DNA of 64,000 bases from QUBU01 sp014337915 (GTDB lineage Bacteria; Pseudomonadota; Gammaproteobacteria; Steroidobacterales; GCA-2729495): contig SZOW01000010.1 of assembly GCA_030263395.1 (NCBI GenBank), forward strand, positions 31,013-95,012. The letters are read 5' to 3'. Positions 54,060 through 62,104 of this stretch are shown piece after piece. The position numbers and the translations under genes were made by a program. The notes beneath the pieces are model-generated. The model was given only the letters and a program-made list of their open reading frames with translations. It had not been told where the DNA came from and did no database searches. The first letter of the stretch is position 1; every line of letters begins with the position of its first letter.

Positions 54060-54309
54060 GTCTTTTCCCTTCTATCTCGGCAACTTGCACAAGAAAAATC
54101 GGGCCCCACGTCAGAAACCCAATTTAACCATATATCACGGTCGATACGAAACACTCGTGACGAGGTTCACGGGCCGGTGATAAAACCCGGGCGCTGACCC
54201 GCCAGCGAGGTGGCTTTTCCCAGACGATCGGGGAGGAACGACAGAGCCCAGGACGGGGCCTGAACGGCGAGGTCGAGAGACAGACGGCGGTTCATCGGCA
54301 GCAGCATCC
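54060..54309 (-). other. Leader of pilM downstream of the riboswitch (no gene)
   Basis: This 250-base stretch between the riboswitch aptamer and pilM contains no open reading frame of note. Several short GC-rich stems are possible on the minus strand, for example CGCTG-N6-CAGCG followed by CCCGGGTTTT near 54180-54215, which could serve as an expression platform. No convincing intrinsic terminator was found by eye. Confidence 0.5.
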
Positions 54310-54449
54310 TCCGCGGTCTGGCAACCCCGCTGTCCTAGGTTCCGTCGCCGGTCGCCGCGAGCAGCCTTCCCGCAGCAATCGACCCGGAGTCCCGTAGACC
54401 GGTGGCTTTGCGTCCTCACCTTTCGGTGAGTTTGCCCAAAATCCGCGGA
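54310..54449 (-). ncRNA. Cyclic-di-GMP-I (GEMM-I) riboswitch upstream of pilMNOPQ
   Basis: On the minus strand the RNA reads, in order: TCCGCGG (5' half of P1), GGGCAAAC, a P2 hairpin CTCACCGAAAGGTGAG with GAAA tetraloop, GGACGCAAAGCCACCGG with the tetraloop-receptor region, the variable P3 arm, then AGCGGGGTTGCC and CCGCGGA closing P1. These are the conserved GEMM-I elements in the right order and spacing; the Vc2 aptamer has the same GGGCAAAC, GAAA, GGACGCAAAGCC and AGCGGGGTTACC. The P1 halves are perfectly complementary over seven bases. The first gene downstream is pilM, 250 bases further on. Ligand and on/off direction are not read from sequence. Confidence 0.95.
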
Positions 54450-54501
54450 CAGGATGCATAATCGCCACCCCTGAGGCAAGGGATAACCGCGGGATTTTGC
54501 G

Positions 54502-57096
54502 ATGCAGTTCTTACTTCGCCTTGGAACCGCGGCCCTGGCGCTCCTGTTGAGCCTCGCGATCCTGGTCACCGGCATCGCGACCGCGGGTTACTACTACCTC
54601 GAGCCGGGGCTGCCCTCCGCCGACACCATCCGCGACGTGAAGCTGCAGACGCCGCTGCGGGTGTACTCGCGCGACGGGCGCCTGATGGCGCAGCTCGGCG
54701 AACAGTGGCGCACGCCAGTGCGCTTCGAGCAGATCCCCGACCTGGTGGTCAAGGCCTTCCTCGCTGCCGAGGACGACCGCTTCTTCGAGCACCCCGGCTT
54801 CGACTACCAGGGCATCATGCGTGCCGGCATCAACTACCTGCTCACCGGCGAGCGCAGCCAGGGCGGCAGCACCATCACCCAGCAGCTCGCCCGCGCCTAT
54901 TTCCTCACGCCCGAGCGCAGCTTCGTCCGCAAGGCCAGGGAACTGATCCTGGCGGTGCAGATAGAGAAGGAGTTCGAGAAGTCGGAGATCCTCGCGCTCT
55001 ACCTCAACAAGATCTTCCTCGGCCAGCGTGCCTACGGCATCGCCGCCGCCGCCCAGGTCTATTTCGGCAAGGACCTCGAAGAGCTGACGCTGCCGGAGGC
55101 CGCCACCCTCGCCGGCATCCCCAAGGCACCCTCGCAGCTCAATCCGATCAACGGGCCGACCCGCTCCGCGCAACGCCGCCACTACGTGCTCGGCCGCATG
55201 CGCGAGCTGGGCTTCATCGACCAGGCCCAGTACGCGCAGGCCATCGCCACGCCCCTGGTAGCGCGGCTGCACGGCCCGAAGGTCGAACTGGAGGCGCCCT
55301 ATGTCACCGAGATGGTGCGGGCGCAGATGGTCGAGCGCTTTGGTCCGGCCGCCTATACCGACGGCTACCGCGTGATGACTACCATCGACAGCCACCTGCA
55401 GGCGGCTGCCAATACCGCGCTGGCCACGGCTCTCTTCGAGTACGACCGCCGCCACGGCTACCGCGGCCCGAGCGCCAGCGGTGTACTGGCGAAGCTGCCG
55501 GCCAGCCCGGGCCCGGAGCGCGACCAGGCGTTGCAGGCCCTGCTGGAGCGCTACCCGGGCGACGCCGACCTCAGGCCGGCGGTGGTGCTGTCACTGGGCA
55601 AGGACAATTCCGCACAGTTCTACGTCCGTGACCTCGGGCTGCTCCGGGTTCCCTGGGAAGGCCTGCGCTGGCGGCGCTACCTCAACGACGCGGCGCAGGG
55701 CGAATTGCCGAAGGCCGTGGCAGAGATGGTCGCCCCCGGCGACGTGGTACACCTCCTGCACACCAGCAACCGCGGCTGGCTGCTGGCGCAGACGCCCGCC
55801 GTGGAAGGTGCGTTCGTCGCGCTGGACCCGGCCGACGGCGCCACGGTCGCCCTGTCGGGCGGCTTCGACTTCTTCGAGAGCAAGTACAACCGCGCGGTGC
55901 AGGCCAAGCGCCAGCCGGGATCGTCGTTCAAGCCCTTCGTCTACTCCGCTGCCCTGGAGCATGGCTTCACGCCGGCCAGCCTCATCAACGACGCGCCGCT
56001 GGTGTTCGGTGACAGCGAGCTCGAGGATGTCTGGCGGCCCGAGAACTACGCCCGCGAGTTCAACGGCCCGACGCGCATGCGCGAAGCCCTGGTGAAGTCG
56101 CTGAACCTCTGCTCGGTGCGCATCCTCATGGGCACCGGCATCGATGCGGCAATCCGCTATATCCGCAGTTTCGGCTTCGACGCCACCGCCCTGCCGCACA
56201 ACCTGTCGCTGGCGCTGGGCAGCGGCGGCGCCTCGCCCTGGGACATGGCGGCGGGATACTCGACCTTCGCCAACGGTGGCCACCGCATCGAGCACTACGT
56301 CATCGACCGGGTCTTCGACGCCAGCGGCCAGGAGGTGTTCGCGACCGAGCCACTGCGTGCCTGCCGCGCCTGTGAGCCGGCGCCTGTCGCATCCGCGCCC
56401 GGCGGGCTCGCGGCGGATGCGGACGGCGCGCAGACCTTCGCCGTCACAGGTTCCGACCTGCCACCGGGCACCGCCATGGACGGCAGCGGCATGGGCCATC
56501 CGGACGAGGTGCCGGCCTACGCCAGCGTCGAAGACATGATCGCCCGGGCCACGGACTGGCGGCCCACGGTGGCGGAGACGCCCGGCTTCTATCGCGACCT
56601 GCGTCTGGCACCACGGATCATTCCCGCGGAGAACGCCTTTCTGGTCTACGACATGATGCGCGACGTGATCCGCCGCGGCACCGGCCGGCGGGCCCGCGAA
56701 CTCGGCCGCGAGGACATCGCCGGCAAGACCGGCACCTCCAATGATCGCCGCGATGCCTGGTTCAGCGGCTTCAATGGCGCGCTGGTGGCGACCGCCTGGG
56801 TGGGCTTCGACAAGGAGCGCTCGCTGGGACCGCGCGAGGAAGGCGGCCAGACCGCCCTGCCCATGTGGAAGTACTTCATGGCGCGCGCCCTGAAGAACAC
56901 GCCGGAGCGGCCGCTGCCACAGCCATCGGACCTGGTGCTGGCACGCATCTCGCCGGATACCGGCCAGCTGGCGGCAGCCGGCGACAGCGCATCCATCTTC
57001 GAGTTCTTCCGCCCTGCCGACCTCGCCAGCGCCGAGCAGGCCCTGCAGCAGGCCGGCCCGGCGCGGCAGGCGGACCAGAGCGCCGAGATCTTCTGA
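54502..57096 (+). CDS. mrcA: Penicillin-binding protein 1A, bifunctional transglycosylase/transpeptidase
   Basis: 864-residue class A PBP that polymerises and cross-links peptidoglycan. After an N-terminal membrane helix (about 8-32) comes the GT51 domain with the catalytic Glu 90 in EDDRFFEHPG and GGSTITQQLAR. The transpeptidase domain has S474-S-F-K477, S533-L-N and K742-T-G-T. An OB-type insert lies between them. The 60-residue stretch before KTGT (about 640-720) with GSDLPPGTAMDGSG is a variable insertion. It is divergent from pilM and its promoter region overlaps the riboswitch sequence. Confidence 0.95.
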   Translation: MQFLLRLGTAALALLLSLAILVTGIATAGYYYLEPGLPSADTIRDVKLQTPLRVYSRDGRLMAQLGEQWRTPVRFEQIPDLVVKAFLAAEDDRFFEHPGFDYQGIMRAGINYLLTGERSQGGSTITQQLARAYFLTPERSFVRKARELILAVQIEKEFEKSEILALYLNKIFLGQRAYGIAAAAQVYFGKDLEELTLPEAATLAGIPKAPSQLNPINGPTRSAQRRHYVLGRMRELGFIDQAQYAQAIATPLVARLHGPKVELEAPYVTEMVRAQMVERFGPAAYTDGYRVMTTIDSHLQAAANTALATALFEYDRRHGYRGPSASGVLAKLPASPGPERDQALQALLERYPGDADLRPAVVLSLGKDNSAQFYVRDLGLLRVPWEGLRWRRYLNDAAQGELPKAVAEMVAPGDVVHLLHTSNRGWLLAQTPAVEGAFVALDPADGATVALSGGFDFFESKYNRAVQAKRQPGSSFKPFVYSAALEHGFTPASLINDAPLVFGDSELEDVWRPENYAREFNGPTRMREALVKSLNLCSVRILMGTGIDAAIRYIRSFGFDATALPHNLSLALGSGGASPWDMAAGYSTFANGGHRIEHYVIDRVFDASGQEVFATEPLRACRACEPAPVASAPGGLAADADGAQTFAVTGSDLPPGTAMDGSGMGHPDEVPAYASVEDMIARATDWRPTVAETPGFYRDLRLAPRIIPAENAFLVYDMMRDVIRRGTGRRARELGREDIAGKTGTSNDRRDAWFSGFNGALVATAWVGFDKERSLGPREEGGQTALPMWKYFMARALKNTPERPLPQPSDLVLARISPDTGQLAAAGDSASIFEFFRPADLASAEQALQQAGPARQADQSAEIF

Positions 57097-57121
57097 GCCG
57101 CGCCAGGCCCGGAGTCCCCGC

Positions 57122-57748
57122 ATGCCCCGACGCAACCGCTCACGCCCGGATCACCAGCGCACCGCTATCGCCCAGGAGGCGGCCCGGCTCATGCAGGAGC
57201 ACGGCCTGCGGGATTTCCGTAGCGCCAAGGAAAAGGCGGGCCTGCGGCTGCGGCTGGAGGACCGGGCTGCGCTACCCAGCAACCAGGAAGTCGAGCAGGC
57301 CATTGCCGAGCGCAACCGCATCTTCCGCGGCGAGGGCCACGAGGCTTTCCTGGATGTGATGCGCCGGGAAGCGTTGCAGCTGATGGGCGAGCTGGCGGCC
57401 TTCGATCCCAGGCTCGTGGGCGCGGTACTGGCCGGCACCGCCACCGAGACCAGCGCCATCGAACTGCATGTGTTCAGCGACGCTTCCGAGGAAGTGGGCG
57501 CTGCCCTGGAGGGGCTGGGACTATCGGCGAGGCCGCTGGAGCAGCGGCTGCGCGTGCGGCGCGACCAGGCAGAACCCTTCCCGGGCTACCGCATCCGCCG
57601 CGGTGACTTCGAATTCAGGCTGGCGGTGTTCCCCGAACGCGGCCGGGGCAACGCCCCGCTCTCGGCGATCGACGGCCGACCGATGCGCCGTGCCACCGCC
57701 CGCGATGTCGCCGCGCTGCTGGCTCAGCGCTTGCCGACGTCGACGTAG
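57122..57748 (+). CDS. Conserved hypothetical protein, nucleotidyltransferase-like
   Basis: 208-residue protein rich in Arg and Glu. The N-terminus (QRTAIAQEAARLMQEHGLRD) resembles the helical start seen in uncharacterised gammaproteobacterial proteins. The central AVLAGTATETSAIELHVFSD has a pattern of small residues followed by an acidic strand, as in minimal nucleotidyltransferases, but the Asp pair needed for catalysis is not clear. No signal peptide. It follows mrcA by 25 bases and its 3' end overlaps the convergent gltA by 25 bases. I do not recognise a definite family. Confidence 0.7.
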   Translation: MPRRNRSRPDHQRTAIAQEAARLMQEHGLRDFRSAKEKAGLRLRLEDRAALPSNQEVEQAIAERNRIFRGEGHEAFLDVMRREALQLMGELAAFDPRLVGAVLAGTATETSAIELHVFSDASEEVGAALEGLGLSARPLEQRLRVRRDQAEPFPGYRIRRGDFEFRLAVFPERGRGNAPLSAIDGRPMRRATARDVAALLAQRLPTST

Positions 57749-59016
57749 TCGCGGCGCGCCGGGCCGGTATAGAGCTGGCGCGGGCGCCCGATGCGGCCCT
57801 CCGGGTCGGTGATCATCTCGCGCCAGTGCGCGCACCAGCCGACGGCCCGGCCGATGGCGAACATCACCGTGAACATGGACGTCGGGATGCCGAGCGCCTT
57901 GTAGATGATGCCCGAGTAGAAATCGACGTTCGGGTAGAGCTTCTTCTCGACGAAGTAGTCGTCCTTGAGGGCGATCTCCTCGAGCCGCATGGCGACGTCG
58001 AGCAGCGGATCCGACTTGCCGAGCTGCTTGAGGACCTTGTGGGTCATGGCGCGGATGATCTTGGCGCGCGGGTCGTAGTTCTTGTAGACCCGGTGGCCGA
58101 AGCCCATCAGGCGGAAGTTGTCGTTCTTGTCCTTGGCGCGGGCAATGAACTGCGGGATGCGCTCCGGCGCCCCGATCTCCCGCAGCATCTGCAGGACCGC
58201 CTCGTTGGCGCCGCCATGCGCCGGGCCCCAGAGCGCGGAAATGCCGGCGGCGATGGCGGAGTACGGGTTGGCGTGCGAACTGCCCGCCAGCCGCACCGTC
58301 GAGGTGCTGCAGTTCTGCTCGTGGTCCGCGTGCAGGATGAACAGCAGGTCGAGCGCCTGCGCCGCCACCGGGTCCACGGCGTACTTCTCCGCCGGCACGG
58401 CGAAGAACATGTGCAGCAGGTTCGAGGAGTAGTCGAGGTCGTTGCGCGGGTAGGTGAAGGGCTGGCCCACGGTGTGCTTGTAGGCGGCCGCGGCGATGGT
58501 TGGCAGCTTGGCAATGATGCGGTGGGCGAAGATGTCGCGGTGGCGCGGATTCATGATGTCGGTGGTGTCGTGGTAGAACGCCGACATCGAGCCGACCACG
58601 CCCGCCACCATGGCCATCGGGTGGGCGTCGTAATGGAAACCGTTGAACAGGCGCAGGATGGTCTCGTTGATCATCGTGTGCGTGGTCACGGTATGGGTGA
58701 ATTCCTCGAGCTGTGCCGCGGTCGGCAGCTCGCCGTGCAGCAGCAGGTAGCAGACCTCCATGAACGAGCTCTTCTCGGCGAGCTGCTCCACCGGGTAGCC
58801 CCGGTACATGAGGATGCCCTGGTCGCCGTCGATGTAGGTGATCTTGCTCTCGCAGGACGCGGTGGAACCGAAGCCGGGGTCGTAGGTGAACAGGCCGTTC
58901 TCGCTGTACAGCGCGCGGACATCGACCACGTCGGGGCCGATCGTGCCGGCACGCGCCTGCAGCTCGACCTGCTTGCCCGTCGAGGGATCCATGAAGATGT
59001 ATTTCTTTGCGCTCAT
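57724..59016 (-). CDS. gltA: Citrate synthase (type II)
   Basis: Condenses oxaloacetate with acetyl-CoA in the first TCA-cycle step. The 430-residue protein has the catalytic histidines in HADHEQNCSTSTVRL and GPAHGGANEA, and Asp in the C-terminal PNVDFYSG. MGFGHRVYKNYDPRA is a family signature. The long N-terminal beta region with GFGSTASCESKITYIDGD is typical of the hexameric, NADH-sensitive type II enzymes. ATG 59016 (MSAKKYIFMDP) is preferred to an upstream frame extension. It converges with the hypothetical gene at 57122. Confidence 0.96.
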   Translation of the reverse strand: MSAKKYIFMDPSTGKQVELQARAGTIGPDVVDVRALYSENGLFTYDPGFGSTASCESKITYIDGDQGILMYRGYPVEQLAEKSSFMEVCYLLLHGELPTAAQLEEFTHTVTTHTMINETILRLFNGFHYDAHPMAMVAGVVGSMSAFYHDTTDIMNPRHRDIFAHRIIAKLPTIAAAAYKHTVGQPFTYPRNDLDYSSNLLHMFFAVPAEKYAVDPVAAQALDLLFILHADHEQNCSTSTVRLAGSSHANPYSAIAAGISALWGPAHGGANEAVLQMLREIGAPERIPQFIARAKDKNDNFRLMGFGHRVYKNYDPRAKIIRAMTHKVLKQLGKSDPLLDVAMRLEEIALKDDYFVEKKLYPNVDFYSGIIYKALGIPTSMFTVMFAIGRAVGWCAHWREMITDPEGRIGRPRQLYTGPARRDYVDVGKR

Positions 59017-59275
59017 CTGCGTACCCGGCTGGCCATCGTCGTTCAGGAAACAAACCACCCCGCTGGCGCCCCGCTGCGGCCGTTGCCGCTGGCGTCGGGT
59101 GCAACGCCCTGGATCGAGATTCCGGGATACATGCCGGACCGGGCCATTACTGGCCTGCCCGGCACAATGGGCGGCTCATTATAGGAAAGCCGCGCACGGC
59201 TGGCCATGCGCGACGATAGGGATTCGTGCTTCTGGTCCGCCTGCCGGCTGGTAGTGGCAGGCGGCGTCCGCCGCC

Positions 59276-59479
59276 TCAGGCGATCTTGTACTTCTTGCGG
59301 AACTTGTCGACCCGGCCACCGGAATCCAGCAGCTTCTGCTTGCCGGTGTAAAACGGGTGGCAGGACGAGCAGACTTCGACGTGCAGCTCGTCCTTGAGGG
59401 TCGAGCGGGTCGTGAACTCGTTGCCGCAGCTGCAGATGACCTTGATGTCCTGGTACTGCGGGTGGATGTCGGGCTTCAT
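59276..59479 (-). CDS. rpmE: 50S ribosomal protein L31
   Basis: 67-residue ribosomal protein with the zinc-binding form: CSCGNEF and CSSCHPFYTG provide the cysteine ligands. It starts MKPDIHPQYQDIKV at the ATG at 59479. Possession of the zinc form contrasts with the cysteine-free L33 at 3109. It is the only gene transcribed from the 332-base region to its right. About 260 bases separate it from gltA downstream; these hold no further gene. Confidence 0.96.
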   Translation of the reverse strand: MKPDIHPQYQDIKVICSCGNEFTTRSTLKDELHVEVCSSCHPFYTGKQKLLDSGGRVDKFRKKYKIA

Positions 59480-59525
59480 GGCTGCTAATCCCGGTGGAGT
59501 GGCTGGGAGCCGAAAAAGGGCGCAG

Positions 59526-59555
59526 AGGATAGCGGGCCTGGGACCGTCGTGGCAA
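59526..59555 (-). promoter_or_regulatory. Probable sigma-70 promoter of rpmE
   Basis: On the minus strand TTGCCA (59555-59550) and TATCCT (59531-59526) are separated by 18 bases. The pair matches TTGACA/TATAAT at five and four positions. The start codon of rpmE is about 45 bases downstream. Two DnaA boxes lie 23 bases upstream of the -35 element. Confidence 0.45.
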
Positions 59556-59577
59556 GCGCTGCCCGGGTCGGGAGCCG

Positions 59578-59794
59578 TTATCCACAAAATATGTGGATAA
59601 CTCTGTGGGCAAGGGCCGTCGCTGCTGCCGCAGGCCGCCCGGCGGGGCGGCAAAGCTGCGGATTTGGTCAAGAAATGAGCAATTTCGTTATTTCTTTATT
59701 AATCATGCGCTTGTGAATGATACCGCAGCCAGACTGGTATCAGTTCCGTTCAAATCTCACCCGAGGCTATGGAATTGCGGTGGGCTGTGCATAA
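59578..59794. promoter_or_regulatory. DnaA-box cluster with AT-rich segment, upstream of rpmE
   Basis: TTATCCACA (59578-59586) and TGTGGATAA (59592-59600) are two consensus DnaA boxes in opposite orientation, five bases apart. A third match to TTATNCACA, TGTGCATAA, lies at 59786-59794. Between them is an AT-rich stretch (about 59661-59712) and a perfect 7-bp dyad, TGATACC-N11-GGTATCA (59718-59742). There is no gene in the 332-base intergenic region 59480-59811. The arrangement recalls a small DnaA-binding locus or origin-like element, or DnaA control of rpmE. dnaA and other usual oriC neighbours are not in the window. Confidence 0.6.
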
Positions 59795-59811
59795 ACGTTC
59801 ACGGCACTGCA

Positions 59812-60429
59812 TCAGGCTGGAGCCGGCCTGCCTTCGCCCCGCTCCCGGAGCTGTTCCCGCAGGGCCCGCAGCGCCCGGCCGCGGTGGCTCAGCGCATTCT
59901 TGCGCTCCGCAGGCAGCTCGGCGGCCGTGAGCCCGCTGGCCCCGTCCTCGAAAACCGGGTCATAGCCGAAGCCGGCCGCGCCCCGGGCTGATGTGGCGAT
60001 GCGCCCCTCCCAGCTGCCCTCGACCAGCAGCGGCGCGGGATCTTCCGCGCCCCGGACATAGGCGAGCACGCAGCGGAAGCGCGCGGTCCGCCGGCCGGCG
60101 GGCACCGCTGCCATGCGCGCGAGCAGCAGGCGCAGGTTGTCGGCATCGCCCGCCGCCTCGCCTGCATAGCGCGCCGACAGCACGCCCGGCGCGCCATCGA
60201 GCGCATCGACCTCGAGGCCGGAATCGTCCGCCAGCGCCGGGAGGCCCGTCGCGGCCGCAGCGTGGCGTGCTTTGATGAGCGCGTTCGCGGCGAAGCTGTC
60301 GCCGGTCTCCGCGACCGGCTTCACGCCGAGTTCGGATTGCAGGCAGATTTCCCAGTCCGACCCGAGCAGTGCGGCGAACTCGCGGGCCTTGCCCCGGTTG
60401 CCGGTGGCGAGCACGATGCGCCGCACCAC
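59812..60429 (-). CDS. rdgB: RdgB/HAM1 family non-canonical purine NTP pyrophosphatase
   Basis: 205-residue enzyme removing dITP, XTP and dHAPTP from the nucleotide pool. The N-terminal VLATGNRGKAREF, the central DDSGLEVDALDGAPGVLSARYA, and the C-terminal GFGYDPVF and ERKNALSHRG are the family motifs. The start lies at tandem GTG codons (60429 or 60426), nine bases after the rph stop. rph-rdgB pairing is conserved in proteobacteria. Confidence 0.95.
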   Translation of the reverse strand: MVRRIVLATGNRGKAREFAALLGSDWEICLQSELGVKPVAETGDSFAANALIKARHAAAATGLPALADDSGLEVDALDGAPGVLSARYAGEAAGDADNLRLLLARMAAVPAGRRTARFRCVLAYVRGAEDPAPLLVEGSWEGRIATSARGAAGFGYDPVFEDGASGLTAAELPAERKNALSHRGRALRALREQLRERGEGRPAPA

Positions 60430-60436
60430 GACAGGC

Positions 60437-61174
60437 TCAGGCCCGGCCCTGGTACCAGCCCGCCAGCGCCTGGCGCTGGATCTCCATGATCCGCGCGCTG
60501 CCGGCTGCCGCCAGCGCCAGCATCTGGTCCAGTTCCTCGCGACGAAAGGCATGGCCCTCCGCCGTGCCCTGCACTTCGATGAAGGCCCCGGAGTCGTTCA
60601 TGACCACGTTCATGTCCGTCTCCGCCTGGCCGTCCTCGGCATAGTCGAGGTCGAGCACCGGCACGCCCTGGTAGATACCGACGGAGACCGCGGCGACCTG
60701 GCCATGCAGTGGGTGGCGCTTGATGTCACCCACGCGGACCAGCGTTTCGGCGGCCAGCGACAGCGCGACCCAAGCGCCACAGATCGCCGCGGTGCGCGTG
60801 CCGCCATCGGCCTGCAGCACGTCGCAGTCGAGCGTCACCGTGCGCTCGCCGAGCGCCTTGAGGTCCGCCTGCGCGCGCAGCGAGCGGCCGATCAGCCGCT
60901 GGATCTCCTGGGTGCGCCCGGTCTGCCGGCCACGGGCCGCCTCGCGCGCCGTGCGGCTGTGGGTGGCACGCGGCAGCATGCCGTACTCGGCCGTGATCCA
61001 GCCCTGGCCCTGCCCGCGCAGGAACGGCGGCACGCCGGCCTCGACGCTGGCGGTGCAGAGCACGCGCGTGGCGCCGAACTCAGCGAGCACCGAACCTTCC
61101 GCATGGCGGGTGAATCCGGGCTGGAAGGCGATGGGGCGCAGCTCGTCCGGGCGCCGGCCGCTGGGTCTCTGCAT
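60437..61174 (-). CDS. rph: Ribonuclease PH
   Basis: 245-residue phosphorolytic 3'-5' exoribonuclease that trims tRNA 3' ends. Signatures: the N-terminal RPSGRRPDELRPI, ITAEYGMLPRATHSR, RTQEIQRLIGRSLRA and the catalytic-site DCDVLQADGGTRTAAI, followed by DMNVVMNDSGAFIEVQGT. Length is normal, unlike the frameshifted E. coli K-12 gene. It stands between a PP2C phosphatase gene and rdgB on the same strand. Confidence 0.97.
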   Translation of the reverse strand: MQRPSGRRPDELRPIAFQPGFTRHAEGSVLAEFGATRVLCTASVEAGVPPFLRGQGQGWITAEYGMLPRATHSRTAREAARGRQTGRTQEIQRLIGRSLRAQADLKALGERTVTLDCDVLQADGGTRTAAICGAWVALSLAAETLVRVGDIKRHPLHGQVAAVSVGIYQGVPVLDLDYAEDGQAETDMNVVMNDSGAFIEVQGTAEGHAFRREELDQMLALAAAGSARIMEIQRQALAGWYQGRA

Positions 61175-61184
61175 GATCCTGCCT

Positions 61185-61931
61185 TCAGCCGAGCCAGCGC
61201 AGCGCGGCTACGGAAGTGTTGTCGCTGTGGGGGCCGTTGGCGCGCACCGCCTGGGTAGCGAGGCGGCGCAGGCCCTGCTCGACCGTCTCGTTGCCCGCCG
61301 CGCAGCTGGCGACGTCGCTGTCCTCGAGGCCGGACCAGAAGCCATCCGTACACACCAGCAGCAGGTCGCCCGGCTGCAGGCGACGCGCGGAGCCGACACT
61401 CATGCCCGGCAGTGCCAGGTTCCCGCCCAGGCAGCATTCGACGTAGTTGCGCATCGGGTGGTTGCTGATTTCCTCTTCGGTGATCAGCCCCTCCTGCAGC
61501 AACAGCTCGACATGGCTGTGGTCGCGGGTGCGCCGGGAAACCTGGCGCTGGCGCAGCTGGTAGATGCGGCTGTCGCCGACATGGGCGAACCAGGCCATGC
61601 CATCCTGCACCAGGCAGAGCGCGCAGGTGGCACGCGGCCGTGCCTCCATGCGCTGCCCGTTGCCGAGCTGCACCAGGTTGGCGTGGGCCTTGCCGATGGT
61701 CAGGTGCAGGAAGCCCTGGGGATCGAACAGCGGCTGCGGCGCGCGGCGGAACGCCTCGACGATGGTCTCGGTCGCGACGGCGGCGGCCTTCGCGCCATCC
61801 GCGTGCCCACCCATGCCGTCGATGGCGATCAGCAGCACCGCGGCGGGTGACCGGGCGATGGCCACGCGATCCTGGTTCTCCTCACGATCACCGATCAGGC
61901 TCAGCTCTGAACACTCGACCTGCAACGCCAT
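61185..61931 (-). CDS. PP2C-family protein serine/threonine phosphatase
   Basis: 248-residue metal-dependent phosphatase of the PPM/Stp1 type. The metal-binding aspartates are in IGDREENQDR (about 13-22), DGMGGHADG, GDSRIYQL, TDGFWSGL and the final SDNTSV. The ATG at 61931 has GGGAG upstream. No kinase gene is nearby. The frame continues upstream to 62084 without family similarity. It precedes rph by ten bases and is divergent from yicC. Confidence 0.88.
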   Translation of the reverse strand: MALQVECSELSLIGDREENQDRVAIARSPAAVLLIAIDGMGGHADGAKAAAVATETIVEAFRRAPQPLFDPQGFLHLTIGKAHANLVQLGNGQRMEARPRATCALCLVQDGMAWFAHVGDSRIYQLRQRQVSRRTRDHSHVELLLQEGLITEEEISNHPMRNYVECCLGGNLALPGMSVGSARRLQPGDLLLVCTDGFWSGLEDSDVASCAAGNETVEQGLRRLATQAVRANGPHSDNTSVAALRWLG

Positions 61932-62104
61932 CCGCTCCCAAGTGCGGGCAACCCCCCGCTTGACCCGCCGGCCTGTTTCCGCCAGCGTGGCACCCTGCTG
62001 GATATTAAGCCGCGGCCACCGGCACCGCACCTGAAATATCTCCATATTGCGACGCCCGGCACGCCGGATGATCGTCGCCCGCACCCATCCGAAGGATGAC
62101 TGCC

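Noticed and set aside
54060..54309. A second GEMM aptamer or an intrinsic terminator between the riboswitch and pilM
   Set aside because: No second GGGCAAAC or GCAAAGCC series was found, and candidate stems lack a proper T-run.
59480..59811. Calling this region the chromosomal oriC
   Set aside because: Only three good DnaA boxes are present, and dnaA, dnaN, rpmH, parAB and gidA are all absent. Kept as a finding only.
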